Assembly (NCBI RefSeq): GCF_003112535.1
Contig: NZ_BEWA01000018.1
Location: 96,661 to 160,660, forward strand
Origin: Streptomyces rishiriensis
GTDB lineage: Bacteria; Actinomycetota; Actinomycetes; Streptomycetales; Streptomycetaceae
Direction of reading: 5' to 3'
DNA length: 64,000 nucleotides
Under the pieces are notes generated by a model. That model was not told the origin of the DNA. It worked only from the letters and a program-made list of their open reading frames with translations, and did not search any database. Both the position numbers and the translations under genes were made by a program. Numbering within the stretch: the first letter of the stretch is position 1; every line of letters starts with the position of its first letter. Below are positions 15,748-26,062 of this stretch, one piece after another.

Positions 15748-17250
15748 TCACGCCTGGGCGTCGTTGCCGGACCGCACCCCCTTCTGCCTCGGCAGCGCCA
15801 GCCTGATCTCCTCGCGCAGCTCGCTGATCCGGGGGGAGTCGGCGTACTGCGCGGTGAGCCGGTACATCTGACTCAGCCGGTCCCAGGTGCGCCGGGAGGA
15901 GTTCGACCCCATCGACATCAGGGCCAACCGCGCGAACCTGTCCGCCTGTTCGGGATCGTTCGCGATGAAGCAGGCGGACGCCATGGACAGATGGTCGAAG
16001 ATCTTCGATCGCTCACGGCCGTCCACGCGCAGCGCGAGGGCCTTCTCCGCGTAGTACTGGGCGTGCGCGGCCGCCTGCGGCTCGAACTCGGCCAGCGTGC
16101 GGTAGGCCAGGGCCTGCATGCCGTACAGATCCTCGTCCTTGAAGGTCTGCATCCAGGACGGCGGTGTGACGTCGCCCCGGTCGGAGACGAAGAGGTCCTC
16201 CGCCCGGCCGAGGGTGCGGCGCATCGCCTGTCCCTTGCCCATCGACGCCTGTGCCCAGGCCTCGATGGTGTGGAACATCGCCCGGGTGCGCGGCAGCACG
16301 TCGTCGCCGGAGCCGGACTGGGCCAGTTTCATCAGGTCGAGGGCGTCGTCGGGCCGTCCGAGATGGACCATCTGACGGGCCGCCCGGGACAGCGCCTCGC
16401 CGGCCCGCGGCCGGTCGCCGCCCTCACGCGCCGCATGGGCGGCGATGACGAAGTACTTCTGGGCCGTCGGCTCCAGGCCGACGTCGTGCGACATCCAGCC
16501 CGCGAGGACCGCGAGGTTGGCCGCGACGCCCCACAGGCGCCGCTGGAGATGGGCGGGGTGACGGTAGGCGAGGATGCCGCCCACCTCGTTGAGCTGTCCC
16601 ACAACAGCCTTGCGCTGCAACCCGCCACCGCGGGCCGCGTCCCAGGCCCGGAACACCTCGACCGAGAGCTCCAGTTCGTCGACCTCCTCCGTGCCGATGG
16701 GAGCGGCCTCGTAGCGGTCGAACCCGGCCGGGTCGGCGTGGTGGAGGAGGGGATGGTCGATGACAGGAGCGTCGGCGGAGAGGGTGGGGTCGGTGTGCAG
16801 CCACTCGTACATGGCACTGCTGAGTGCTGAGCCCGCGGCGAGCGCGGCACCCGCGCCCACCAAGCCGCGTCGGTTGAGCATGAGGTCCATTCCCGTGAAT
16901 TCGGTGAGGACCGCGGCAGTCCGTTCGGGCGCCCACGGCACGCCGTCGGGATGTTCCGCATTCCCGCCGCCCGGCCGCTTCCCTGTACGCCCGTGCCGGA
17001 CCAGACCGAGGTCCTCGATGGTCACGACACGGCCGAGACGCTCGGTGAACAGAGCCGCCAGCACCCGCGGCACCGGATCGCGCGGGATCTCTCCCGTGTC
17101 GATCCATCGCCGCACCCGGGAGGTGTCGGTCGACAGCTGGGGGTGGCCCATGGCCGCCGCCTGCCGGTTGACCAGCCTCGCGAGTTCGCCCTTGGACCAG
17201 CCGGCCAGGCCGAACAGGTCCGTCAGGCGAGTGTTGGGTTGTCCGCTCAC
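15748..17250 (-). CDS. nsdB: NsdA/NsdB-type developmental regulator
   Basis: A 500-residue Streptomyces regulator. An N-terminal HTH-like region (LAGWSKGELARLVNRQAAAMG, then STDTSRVRRWIDTGEIPRDP) is followed by a Tat/lipobox-free hydrophobic patch, RRGLVGAGAALAAGSALSS, and a C-terminal TPR-like helical array (about 270-480). The family includes NsdA and NsdB, where loss of function increases antibiotic production or alters sporulation in S. coelicolor. This protein looks closer to the group called NsdB by recall of sequence, but the choice was not tested by search. It is convergent with the phosphatase and divergent from the phosphotransferase; both neighbours have TTA codons. Confidence 0.7.
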   Translation of the reverse strand: MSGQPNTRLTDLFGLAGWSKGELARLVNRQAAAMGHPQLSTDTSRVRRWIDTGEIPRDPVPRVLAALFTERLGRVVTIEDLGLVRHGRTGKRPGGGNAEHPDGVPWAPERTAAVLTEFTGMDLMLNRRGLVGAGAALAAGSALSSAMYEWLHTDPTLSADAPVIDHPLLHHADPAGFDRYEAAPIGTEEVDELELSVEVFRAWDAARGGGLQRKAVVGQLNEVGGILAYRHPAHLQRRLWGVAANLAVLAGWMSHDVGLEPTAQKYFVIAAHAAREGGDRPRAGEALSRAARQMVHLGRPDDALDLMKLAQSGSGDDVLPRTRAMFHTIEAWAQASMGKGQAMRRTLGRAEDLFVSDRGDVTPPSWMQTFKDEDLYGMQALAYRTLAEFEPQAAAHAQYYAEKALALRVDGRERSKIFDHLSMASACFIANDPEQADRFARLALMSMGSNSSRRTWDRLSQMYRLTAQYADSPRISELREEIRLALPRQKGVRSGNDAQA

Positions 17251-17482
17251 GTCAAGCCCCCAGGTTCTCGGCTGAGTTGACAGTAGCCCGGTGAAAGTTG
17301 CCGGGCGACTATTCGCCAGGGTTCGCCAGGGTTCGCCAGATGGTGTGCCACTGGGCGACGGGTGTCAGGTAGGAAAGCGCCACCCCGACCCGGTCGCCGA
17401 GGGACATTCCCCAGGGTGTACCCGTAAGGGCCGGTCGGGGCAGCGCACTGACGTCCGGCACACGAAGGGATCTGTTTCTCCC

Positions 17483-18613
17483 ATGTACGCAGCATCGTCC
17501 TCCGTGTCCGCCCCGCCCCGGTCGCTGCACGCCCGCCCGGGCGGCGGCGGCCCCTACCTGGACCCCGCACGGTCGGCGGGCCCCGCGCTCGGCGCGGGTC
17601 CGGTCCGGCGCCCCGCGGGGCTCGGCACGCAACCGCTCAGCGGGAGACTCGACCTGTCCGGCCCCCAGGGGGCCCAGCTGCGCACGGCGATCGCCTCGGT
17701 GCACCGGATCTGCCCGGAGTTCACTCCGGTGCAGGTGCTGCGCCGCAGCGGACGCTCGGTGCTCCTGGTCGGCACGACGGGACGCAGCACGGCCGTCGCC
17801 AAGTGCTTACTGGACCACTCCCCCGTGTGGGCGGAGCGGATCCGGCACGAAATAGCCGCGTACCGCACGTTCGTCCGGCACCGCCCCCCCGTGCGGGCGC
17901 CGAGACTGATCGCGGCGGACCCGGACAACTGCACCCTGGTGATCGAGCGGATGCCCGGGCGGGTGGCGGCGCTGCAGCGGCACCCCACCGAGGCTCCGCC
18001 GCGGGCCGACGTCCGCGCGGCGCTCGGCGCGATCTGCCGGCTCAACGCCTGGCGGCCGCCGGCGGGCACGTTCGACGCGCCGCTGGACTACGCGGCCCGC
18101 ATCTCCCGCTACCACGAGCTGGGCCTGCTCACCGACCGCGACATGGGCGACCTGCAGAAGCTGCTGCACGGCATCGCCGCCGGCGCGGGCCGGCAGGGCA
18201 TGGGCCAGTTCTGCCACGGCGACGCCCTCCTGTCGAACATCCTTCTGTCACCGGCCGGTCCAGTGCTGGTGGACTGGGAGCACGCGGGCTGGTATCTGCC
18301 GGGCTACGACCTGGCGACGCTGTGGTCGGCGCTGGCCGACGCGCCGGTGGCGCGCCGTCAGATCAGCCAGATCGCCCAGTCGGCGGGGCCCGCCGCACGG
18401 GACGCCTTCCTGGTGAACCTGATGCTGGTGCTGACCCGCGAGATCCGCACCTACGAGACGGCCGTGCAGCGTTCGATGCACGACACGGCCCCGGCCGCGG
18501 GTCACCCGGGCGCCGTGCCGTCCGGCGAGGAACAGCGACTGCTGCTGCGGCGGCTGCACGACGACTGCCAGCTGGCCCGCAGGGCCGTGCGCGCGGCGGT
18601 CGGCACCCGCTGA
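17483..18613 (+). CDS. Phosphotransferase family protein (APH fold), TTA codon
   Basis: A 376-residue aminoglycoside-phosphotransferase/choline-kinase-fold protein. After a Pro/Gly-rich N-terminus of about 60 residues come a nucleotide-binding lobe (LLVGTTGRSTAVAKCLL), the catalytic loop HGDALLSNILL (about 252) and the metal site VLVDWEHAG. The true substrate is unknown; resistance cannot be inferred. The ATG at 17483 is the first sensible start, as the longer frame crosses the nsdB promoter side. Codon 109 is TTA (17807-17809), predicting bldA dependence. A perfect 19-bp hairpin lies just after the stop. Confidence 0.82.
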   Translation: MYAASSSVSAPPRSLHARPGGGGPYLDPARSAGPALGAGPVRRPAGLGTQPLSGRLDLSGPQGAQLRTAIASVHRICPEFTPVQVLRRSGRSVLLVGTTGRSTAVAKCLLDHSPVWAERIRHEIAAYRTFVRHRPPVRAPRLIAADPDNCTLVIERMPGRVAALQRHPTEAPPRADVRAALGAICRLNAWRPPAGTFDAPLDYAARISRYHELGLLTDRDMGDLQKLLHGIAAGAGRQGMGQFCHGDALLSNILLSPAGPVLVDWEHAGWYLPGYDLATLWSALADAPVARRQISQIAQSAGPAARDAFLVNLMLVLTREIRTYETAVQRSMHDTAPAAGHPGAVPSGEEQRLLLRRLHDDCQLARRAVRAAVGTR

Positions 18614-18617
18614 GGGG

Positions 18618-18669
18618 GCGGAGAGGTCCGTGGCGCACCGCATCGGGGGCGCGCCACGGACCTCTCCGC
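18618..18669. terminator. Strong terminator hairpin
   Basis: GCGGAGAGGTCCGTGGCGC (18618-18636) pairs perfectly with GCGCCACGGACCTCTCCGC (18651-18669) across a 14-base loop, starting 5 bases after the phosphotransferase stop. There is no U tract. It also insulates the following amidase gene. Confidence 0.85.
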
Positions 18670-18797
18670 GCGCGGGCGGTGTCTTGCCGGGGTAAATGAC
18701 CGATTTGCGGTCATGATTGACGGGTTGTCGGCAAAGCGAGACCACCGGGCCCCGTCGGGCCCGTGCGCCGCCGCCCGCTCGTCCCCAGGAGACCGCA

Positions 18798-20777
18798 GTG
18801 CGAAAACCCGTCACTCCCCCCGGACCCCGCAGACGTTCCCGTAGAGCCGCAGGCGCCATGGCGTCGGCGGCTCTGCTGCTCCCGCTGTGCGCCACGGCGT
18901 CCCCCGCCGACGCCGCGGACCCCCGCCCCTCCTCGGCGACCGGCCTGCAGCGGGCCTTCGCCGCGGCGGCCGCCGAGTACCACGTGCCGCAGAGCGTGCT
19001 GCTGGGCGTGTCCTACCTCCAGTCCCGCTGGGACGCGCACGCCGGGGCGCCGAGCGTGACCGGCGGCTACGGCCCCATGCACCTCACCGACGCCCGCACG
19101 GCGCTCACCACCGCCTCGCACCGACGCCGGGACGCCCAGGACTTCCGGGGCGACTCCGTCCGCCCGGCGCCGCGGCCGGCGCAGGCCCCGGACGGCCGGC
19201 TCCCGTCGAGCGCGGAGCTGCCGGCCCGGCTGAAGACCCTGCCGAAGGCGGCGCGGCTGACGGGACTGAGCCCGGCGGCCCTGCGCACGGACCCCGCGGC
19301 CAACGTCGCGGGCGGCGCGGCGCTCCTCGCCGCCGCCCAGCGCACCCTGGGCGAGCCCCTCAGCGCCGATCCGGCGGACTGGTACGGCGCGGTGGCGCGG
19401 TTCTCGGGCGCGGACGACACCGCGACGGCCGCCGCCTACGCCGACGACGTGTACGCGGTGCTCCGCACCGGCGAGGAGCGCACCACGGACGCCGGGCAGA
19501 CGGTCGCCCTGGCCGCGCAGCCGGGCCTGGTCCCGCGGACGGCCCCGCTGCACCGGGCCGGCCTGCGCACGCTCTCCGCGGCGGGCGCCGAGTGTCCGAC
19601 GACGGTGTCCTGCGAGTGGATCCCGGCGCCGCACGAGCAGTTCGGCGACAACGACTACGGCAACCACGACGTCGCCGACCGGCCCGTCTCGCCCGACATC
19701 AGGTACATCGTCGTGCACGACACCGAGGGCGGCTGGGAAGGGGTGCTGTCCATGGTCCAGGACCCGACCTACGTGTCCTGGAACTACTCGCTGCGCTCCA
19801 CCGACGGCCACATCGCCCAGCACGTCAAGGCCAAGGACGTGGCGTGGCACGCGGGCAACTGGTACGTCAACTCCAAGTCGATCGGCCTGGAGCACGAGGG
19901 CTTCCTCGCCCGGCCCGACGCCTGGTTCACGGAGGCGATGTACCGGGCATCGGCGCGTCTGGTGACCTACCTGGCCGCCGAGTACGGCATCCCGCTGGAC
20001 CGGCAGCACATCCTGGGCCACGACAACGTGCCCGGCCCGACCACGGCGAGCATCTCCGGGATGCACACCGATCCCGGCCCGTTCTGGGACTGGCGCCACT
20101 ACTTCGAGCTGCTGGGCCGGCCGCTGGAGGCGACGGCCGGCAGCAGCGGCGCCGTGGTGACGATCCGGCCGGACTACGCCGTCAACCGGCCGGCGTACAC
20201 GGACTGCGGCGGCCAGGGCCTGGCGTGCGTCGCGCACGGTTCCGGCGATGTACGGCTGTACACCGACCATGACGAGAAGTCCGCCCTGGTCAAGGACGTC
20301 GGCGACGGCTCCGCCCCCACCACGGGCGTCAACGACGTCGCCTCACGGGCGTCGACCGGCCAGCAGTACGCGGTCGCCGACCGGTGGGGCGACTGGACGG
20401 CGATCTGGTACCTGGGCCGCAAGGCCTGGTTCAGGAACCCCGAGGCCCAGCCGACCGCCGTCCCCACGACGGGCCTGGTGGTCACCCCGAAGGACGGCCG
20501 CGACAGCGTCGCCCTGTACGGCCGGGCCTACCCCGAGGCCGGGGCCTACCCGGCGGGCGTCCCGGCCCAGGCGCTCTCGCCGCTGCCGTACACGCTGCCC
20601 AAGGGGCAGAAGTACGTGGCCGGCGACAAGATCGCGGGCGAGTACTACTACGCCGTCACCTTCGCCGGGGACTCGCACCGGCTGGTCGTCGGCGACGACC
20701 AGTACTACGAGATCCAGTACGGCCACCGGGTGGCGTTCGTGCGCGCCGCCGACGTGAAGGCGACCCCGGCGACGTAG
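18798..20777 (+). CDS. Secreted N-acetylmuramoyl-L-alanine amidase
   Basis: A 659-residue exported peptidoglycan amidase. It has a basic N-region with RRRSRRAAG and a hydrophobic signal core ending ASPADAAD (Sec, possibly Tat); a lysozyme-like or transglycosylase-like segment (about 45-80, YHVPQSVLLGVSYLQSRWD); the zinc amidase_2 domain (about 290-450: YIVVHDTEGGWEGV, DVAWHAGNWYVNSKSIGLEH, GHDNVPGP) with the zinc histidines; and a C-terminal region of SH3-like repeats. Start GTG 18798 has AGGAGA 8 bases upstream; an in-frame start at 18717 lacks this. Likely role: wall turnover in growth or spore maturation. Confidence 0.9.
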   Translation: MRKPVTPPGPRRRSRRAAGAMASAALLLPLCATASPADAADPRPSSATGLQRAFAAAAAEYHVPQSVLLGVSYLQSRWDAHAGAPSVTGGYGPMHLTDARTALTTASHRRRDAQDFRGDSVRPAPRPAQAPDGRLPSSAELPARLKTLPKAARLTGLSPAALRTDPAANVAGGAALLAAAQRTLGEPLSADPADWYGAVARFSGADDTATAAAYADDVYAVLRTGEERTTDAGQTVALAAQPGLVPRTAPLHRAGLRTLSAAGAECPTTVSCEWIPAPHEQFGDNDYGNHDVADRPVSPDIRYIVVHDTEGGWEGVLSMVQDPTYVSWNYSLRSTDGHIAQHVKAKDVAWHAGNWYVNSKSIGLEHEGFLARPDAWFTEAMYRASARLVTYLAAEYGIPLDRQHILGHDNVPGPTTASISGMHTDPGPFWDWRHYFELLGRPLEATAGSSGAVVTIRPDYAVNRPAYTDCGGQGLACVAHGSGDVRLYTDHDEKSALVKDVGDGSAPTTGVNDVASRASTGQQYAVADRWGDWTAIWYLGRKAWFRNPEAQPTAVPTTGLVVTPKDGRDSVALYGRAYPEAGAYPAGVPAQALSPLPYTLPKGQKYVAGDKIAGEYYYAVTFAGDSHRLVVGDDQYYEIQYGHRVAFVRAADVKATPAT

Positions 20778-20780
20778 CGA

Positions 20781-20813
20781 ACGCCGTCCACGCCGTGGGG
20801 GCGTCGACGGCGT
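20781..20813. terminator. Hairpin between convergent genes
   Basis: ACGCCGTCCACGCC (20781-20794) and GGCGTCGACGGCGT (20800-20813) pair over 14 bp with one mismatch and a 5-base loop, between the amidase stop and the end of the leftward gene. It could serve both directions. Confidence 0.7.
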
Positions 20814-20822
20814 GGCCGGGCC

Positions 20823-21320
20823 TCAGCCCTGCTGGAACAGCTCCGCCGGGAGCGGCTTCAGCAGGGCGTACAGGTCGTCGGTGATGGGGCGGTCCCAGGC
20901 GGCGATGGTCACCAGGACGTTGTCGCTGCGGTCGAACTGCACACAGGAGATCCGCCCCTCGGAGAGCTTCAGCCGGCGCACGATCAGGAGGTTGTCTCCC
21001 TGCATCACCGGCATGTCCTCGGTGCCGACGACGGTCACCTCCTCGTCGTTCTCCAGCGCGAGCAGGAGCTGGGCCACCTCGAAGGGGACCTCGCCCTCCT
21101 CCACCTCACGGGCCGGGGATCCCTCGGGCAGATTGCCGATGATCATCGCGGGGCCGCGGCCGCCGAAGAGGTCGTATCGCAGGAAGACGCCCTGGCAGCT
21201 GCCGTCGGGCGCGGGCAGGAGGCCGGCGCCCAGGTTGCCGGGCCAGTCGCCCGGATCCATGGCCAGGACGTCGAAGTCGGGCCCGGCGGGCGTGGCGCTG
21301 CGGCGGCGGAGGAACGACAT
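20823..21320 (-). CDS. Conserved-looking hypothetical protein
   Basis: A 165-residue acidic cytoplasmic protein that I do not recognise. It starts with a short basic segment, MSFLRRRSATPAGPDF, then alternating beta-like segments (GVFLRYDLFGG, AMIIGNLP, EVTVVGTEDMPVMQGDNLLI, VLVTIAAWDRPI). No signal peptide, membrane helix or catalytic motif is visible. The ATG at 21320 was chosen over a longer frame to 21398 because the extension is Arg/Ala-rich and non-conserved in character. It is convergent with the amidase gene. Confidence 0.7.
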   Translation of the reverse strand: MSFLRRRSATPAGPDFDVLAMDPGDWPGNLGAGLLPAPDGSCQGVFLRYDLFGGRGPAMIIGNLPEGSPAREVEEGEVPFEVAQLLLALENDEEVTVVGTEDMPVMQGDNLLIVRRLKLSEGRISCVQFDRSDNVLVTIAAWDRPITDDLYALLKPLPAELFQQG

Positions 21321-21438
21321 GCGGCCATGGTACGTGGCCGACGCCCTTCGGCGGCGCGGTGGGCGGGACGCGGCCCGCCGGGCGTGAGCCGTCCGCACAC
21401 CGCCGCTCGCGGAGTTCCCCCGCCCCTTCGAGCCGCGG

Positions 21439-21681
21439 TCAGGTCAGGTCGAACTCTCCCGCCCGTGCCTCCGACACGAACGCACCCCACTCGGCGGGTG
21501 TGAAGATCAGGGAGGCGCTCTGCGGGCTGCCGCTGTTGCGCATCGCGATGAAGCCCTCGACGAAGGCGATCTGGACATCCCCCCGCCCCCGGCTGCTCGA
21601 CTGCCACTCGGCGTTGCTGAGGTCCAGCTCCGGCTTGTCCCAGCCCGTGAGCGGCTGCTGCTGGATGGTGCTCTCGGCCAC
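21439..21681 (-). CDS. DUF397 domain-containing protein
   Basis: An 80-residue DUF397 protein. Diagnostic features are ELDLSNAEWQSSSRGRGDVQIAFVEGFIAMRNS and FTPAEWGAFVSEARAGEFD, quoted in part as NAEWQSSSRG and FTPAEWGAFV. The GTG at 21681 is preceded by GGGAGGAG. DUF397 proteins usually sit next to an XRE-type regulator with a DUF5753 domain; no such partner is nearby, so this is an orphan copy. Function unknown, probably signalling. Confidence 0.85.
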   Translation of the reverse strand: MAESTIQQQPLTGWDKPELDLSNAEWQSSSRGRGDVQIAFVEGFIAMRNSGSPQSASLIFTPAEWGAFVSEARAGEFDLT

Positions 21682-21765
21682 GTCCGTGCTCCTCCCGGTT
21701 CGTCGTCCGCGGGCCAGCCTAGCGACCGGCCCCGGACGCCGACAGAGCACGCGAGGGGGGACCTT

Positions 21766-22928
<1,163 letters not shown>

Positions 22929-22932
<4 letters not shown>

Positions 22933-23999
22933 CGCGGTTCCCCTTCGAGTACGGCGACCAGGTTCTGCTGGAGACACGGGCCGGAGGTGGCGTGGGCGAG
23001 GGCGCGGTCGGACTCGCCCCGGTGGACGCGGGCGGCGGCCTCGCCGACGCGGATCAGGCCGGCGGCCATCATCGGGTTGGCGGCGAGCGCGCCGCCGGAC
23101 AGGTTCACCCGGACGCTGTCGTCCAGTCGCAGCGCCTTGCGCAGGACGACCTCCTGCGAGGTGAACGGCGCGTGCAGCTCGGCGGTGTCTACGGGCCGGT
23201 CGAACGCGCCGGCGCGCTCGGCGGCGAGGCGGGTGGAGGGCGAGTCGGTCAGGTCGCGCACGCCCAGCGAGTGGGCCTCGATGCGGTGGTCGATGCCCCG
23301 GATCCAGGCGGGCCGGGAGCACAGCTCGCGGGCCCGCTCACCCGCCGCGAGGATGACGGCGGCGGCCCCGTCGCCGACGGGCGGACAGTCTCCGGTGCGC
23401 AGCGGCCGCACCGCGTAGTCGCCGGGCGGGACCGAACCGCGCAGCTGGGCATGGGAGTTGAGGGTGGCGGTGCGTCGGCTGCGGGCGCCGATCGCCGCGA
23501 GGGCCGGCTCGTCGGTGTCGCCGGCGTCGATCAGGGCCTGCGCCTGGAGTGCGGCCAGGGCGACGGAGTCGGGCCACAGGGGGGCGACGTAGTACGGGTC
23601 GAGCTGGCGGGTGAGGACGTCGCGCAGGGAGCCGGGCGAGGACTTGCCGTAGGAGTAGACGAGAGCGGTGTCGGCGTCGCCGCTGAGGAGTTTGGTCCAC
23701 GCCTCGTACAGCGCCCAGGCGCCGTCCATCTCGACGTGGGACTCGGAGATGGGCGGCCAGGCGCCGACGCCGTCGAGGGCGAGCGTGAAGGAGAAGGCGC
23801 GGCCGGCGAGGTAGTCGCTGGAGCCGGAGCAGGTGAAGTCGATGTCGGCGGTCTTCAGGCCGGTCCGGTCCAGGACGCTGTGCAGGACCGGCATGAGCAT
23901 CTCGACCTCGGAGAGCTCGTCGGTGGTGCGCAGGACGTCGCTCTGGGCGAAGGCCACCACCGCGACGTCACGGCGGTCCGAGGGTTCCTCGCGGGTCAC
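22929..23999 (-). CDS. Thiolase-fold protein (Ltp4/Rv3522-like)
   Basis: A 356-residue partner of the preceding protein. It has DVAVVAFAQSDV at the N-terminus, SESHVEMDGAWALYEAW where thiolases have the nucleophilic Cys (a Met or Glu stands here), VNLSGGALAANPMMAAGLIRV and a C-terminal GPCLQQNLVAVLEG. The length is like Rv3522 (Ltp4). It overlaps both neighbours by 4 bp, so the three-gene set is tightly coupled. Probable role: one subunit of a retro-aldol complex that shortens a branched acyl-CoA side chain; this is inferred from family and gene order. Confidence 0.82.
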
Positions 24000-24940
24000 A
24001 GCAGCTCCTTGTAGACGTCGTAGTCCGCGTCCGGTTCGCCGGTGGGCCGGTAGTGGTCGGGGTAGCGGGCGCCTTCCGTCCAGACGGGTTCGACGCGCAG
24101 GCCCATGCGGACCTGGTCGTAGGGGATGCCGCCGATGCGTCCGTGCAGGGCGAGGCCGGCGCCGTCGAGGGCGATGTGGGCGTAGACGTAGGGCACCTCG
24201 ATGTCGAGGTTCTTCGCCTTGATGTTGACGATGCAGAAGGTGGTGACGGTCCCGCGCGGTCCCACCTCGACCTGTTCCGTGGTCGGGACGCCGCAGGTGG
24301 GACAGGCTCCGCGGGGCGGGACGTACACCTTGCGGCAGGTCGGGCAGCGTTCGCCGACCGTGCGCCGGGTGGAGAGCGCGGCGATGTAGGCGGACTGGGC
24401 GCGGCCGGGCGAGTAGGTGTAGTCGAGGCGGGCGGGGGCGACGATGCCGGTGACCCGGTCGTCCGGGAGTGCGTCGGGATCGCCGCCGTCGGGTGCGGCT
24501 CCGCCGGCGTGGGCTTCGAAGCAGGCGATGTCGGTGATGGCGCCGACGCGTTCCGCGGCCCAGCGGATCCGGACGCGCATGCCGGTGCGGACGGCGTCGG
24601 GGCCGGGCACGTCGAGGGCGTGCAGGAGGGCGGTGTCGGCGCCGTCGAGGCGGACCAGGACCCAGGCGAACGGCGTGGCGAGGGGCTGTCCGCGGCGGGG
24701 GGCGTGGTTCCAGGCCCAGGTGGTGACGGTGCCGGTGGACGCGACCGGGACGAGGTCGCGGATCTCCTCGGCGGTCACGGGGTCGTACTCGACGGGCGGG
24801 ACGAGGGTGCGGCCGTCGGCGGCGCGCACGCCGAGGACGACGCGCTCGCGCAGGCCGGTCAGGAAGGCGCTCTGCACGGGGCCGAGGGACCGGGTGAAGG
24901 GGAACTCGACGACCAGGGGTGCTTTCAGGACTTCGGGCAT
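23996..24940 (-). CDS. Tandem DUF35 OB-fold protein with zinc ribbon (Rv3521-like)
   Basis: A 314-residue protein made of two DUF35-like halves. The N-half (about 1-150) has LRERVVLGVRAADG and VPVASTGTVTTWAWNH without cysteines. The C-half (about 180-314) has the rubredoxin-like zinc ribbon CPTCRKVYVPPRGACPTC followed by the OB fold GPRGTVTTFCIVNIKAKN. DUF35 domains bind and activate thiolase-fold partners such as Ltp2 with ChsH2. Its 4-bp overlap with the Ltp4-like gene supports complex formation with the two thiolase-fold proteins. ATG at 24940. Confidence 0.85.
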   Translation of the reverse strand: MPEVLKAPLVVEFPFTRSLGPVQSAFLTGLRERVVLGVRAADGRTLVPPVEYDPVTAEEIRDLVPVASTGTVTTWAWNHAPRRGQPLATPFAWVLVRLDGADTALLHALDVPGPDAVRTGMRVRIRWAAERVGAITDIACFEAHAGGAAPDGGDPDALPDDRVTGIVAPARLDYTYSPGRAQSAYIAALSTRRTVGERCPTCRKVYVPPRGACPTCGVPTTEQVEVGPRGTVTTFCIVNIKAKNLDIEVPYVYAHIALDGAGLALHGRIGGIPYDQVRMGLRVEPVWTEGARYPDHYRPTGEPDADYDVYKELL

Positions 24941-25088
24941 CGGGGCTGCCTCCTCGGGAAGCCGACGTCGGTGGGGGCGCCCCGAGGGGCGCGGGGCGCT
25001 TGCATGTGCGGCTCCGCGTGGGCGCGACCGGCCACGAGGGCCCCGCAGGCCGCGAACGACCCGCACCGCCGGCTCGCCGGGCGGAGCG

Positions 25089-25889
25089 TCACGCGCGCCG
25101 GTAGCGGGGCGGGCGCTTCTCCGCGAAGGCGCGGGCGCCTTCCTTGGCGTCGGCGGTGTCGAAGACCGGCCAGCCCCGGGCGAGTTCGGCGGCGAGACCG
25201 TCGGTCTCGGTGAGGTCGGCGGTCTCGTACACCGACGCCTTGACGGCCTCGACCGCCAGCGGGCCGCAGGAGTTGACGCGTTCGGCGATCTCCAGGGCCT
25301 TCTGCAGGGCCGTGCCGTCCGGCACGACATGGCCGACCAGGCCGATGTCCGCGGCCTCCCGGGCGCTGTACGGACGACCGGTGAGCAGCATCTCCAGGGC
25401 GTGGGTGCGAGGGATCTGGCGCTGCAGCCGGACGGTGGAGCCGCCGATCGGGAACAGACCGCGCCTGACCTCGAACAGGCCGAAGGTCGCGGAGTCGCCG
25501 GCGACGCGGATGTCGGTGCCCTGGAGCATCTCGGTGCCGCCCGCGACGCAGTACCCCTCGACGGCGGCGATCACCGGTTTGCGCGGGCGGTGGTGACGGA
25601 GCATCGCCTTCCAGTGCAGGTCGGGGTCGGCCTTGAGCCGGTCGCGGTACTGCTCGCCCTCCATGCCCTTGCCCGCCAGGGCCTTGAGGTCCATGCCGGC
25701 GCAGAAGGAGCCGCCCGCGCCGGTGAGGACGACCGAGCGGACCGAGTCGTCCTCGTCGGCCTCCAGCCAGCCGTCGTACAGGCCGACCAGCATGGCGAGC
25801 GAGAGCGCGTTCTTGGCCTGCGGCCGGTTGAGCGTGAGCACGAGCGTGGCGCCCTCGCGCTGCACGGTGAGGTGTTCGGTACCGCCCAT
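25089..25889 (-). CDS. Enoyl-CoA hydratase/isomerase (crotonase), EchA19-like
   Basis: A 266-residue crotonase. Oxyanion-hole segments are AGGSFCAGMDLKAL and EGYCVAGGTEMLQGTDIRVA; both catalytic glutamates appear to be present (GGTEML and FGLFEVRRGLFP). It lies upstream of, and in the same direction as, the DUF35-Ltp4-Ltp3 set, 148 bp away, and divergent from the FadD19-like ligase across a promoter with a 17-bp palindrome. Expected step: hydration of an alpha,beta-unsaturated acyl-CoA before aldol cleavage. The EchA19 resemblance is by context and length. Confidence 0.85.
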   Translation of the reverse strand: MGGTEHLTVQREGATLVLTLNRPQAKNALSLAMLVGLYDGWLEADEDDSVRSVVLTGAGGSFCAGMDLKALAGKGMEGEQYRDRLKADPDLHWKAMLRHHRPRKPVIAAVEGYCVAGGTEMLQGTDIRVAGDSATFGLFEVRRGLFPIGGSTVRLQRQIPRTHALEMLLTGRPYSAREAADIGLVGHVVPDGTALQKALEIAERVNSCGPLAVEAVKASVYETADLTETDGLAAELARGWPVFDTADAKEGARAFAEKRPPRYRRA

Positions 25890-25954
25890 CGCACATCTCC
25901 CCTCGGAAAGAACGAGAACAGGTTGCAGTAGGCGTGATGGCAGTTCAAGGGTTT

Positions 25955-25971
25955 TCTGACAGTCAGTCAGA
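25955..25971. promoter_or_regulatory. 17-bp palindromic operator, copy 1
   Basis: TCTGACAGTCAGTCAGA, with arms TCTGAC and GTCAGA, sits in the divergent promoter of the crotonase and FadD19-like genes. A second copy with 13 of 17 identical bases and the same TTT and TT flanks lies at 34574-34590. The form is typical of TetR-family operators. No regulator gene is encoded in this block, so control would be in trans. Confidence 0.55.
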
Positions 25972-26062
25972 TTTCTTGGCGCGGGCCCTTCCCACTTGTC
26001 GCGCCCTTTGCTCTGATGACCGGCGAACCGTCCGGGAACCAGGGCCGCGGTCAGGAGGAACG

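Noticed and set aside
18711..20270. 519-codon leftward frame
   Set aside because: Antisense to the secreted amidase, with no recognisable domain.
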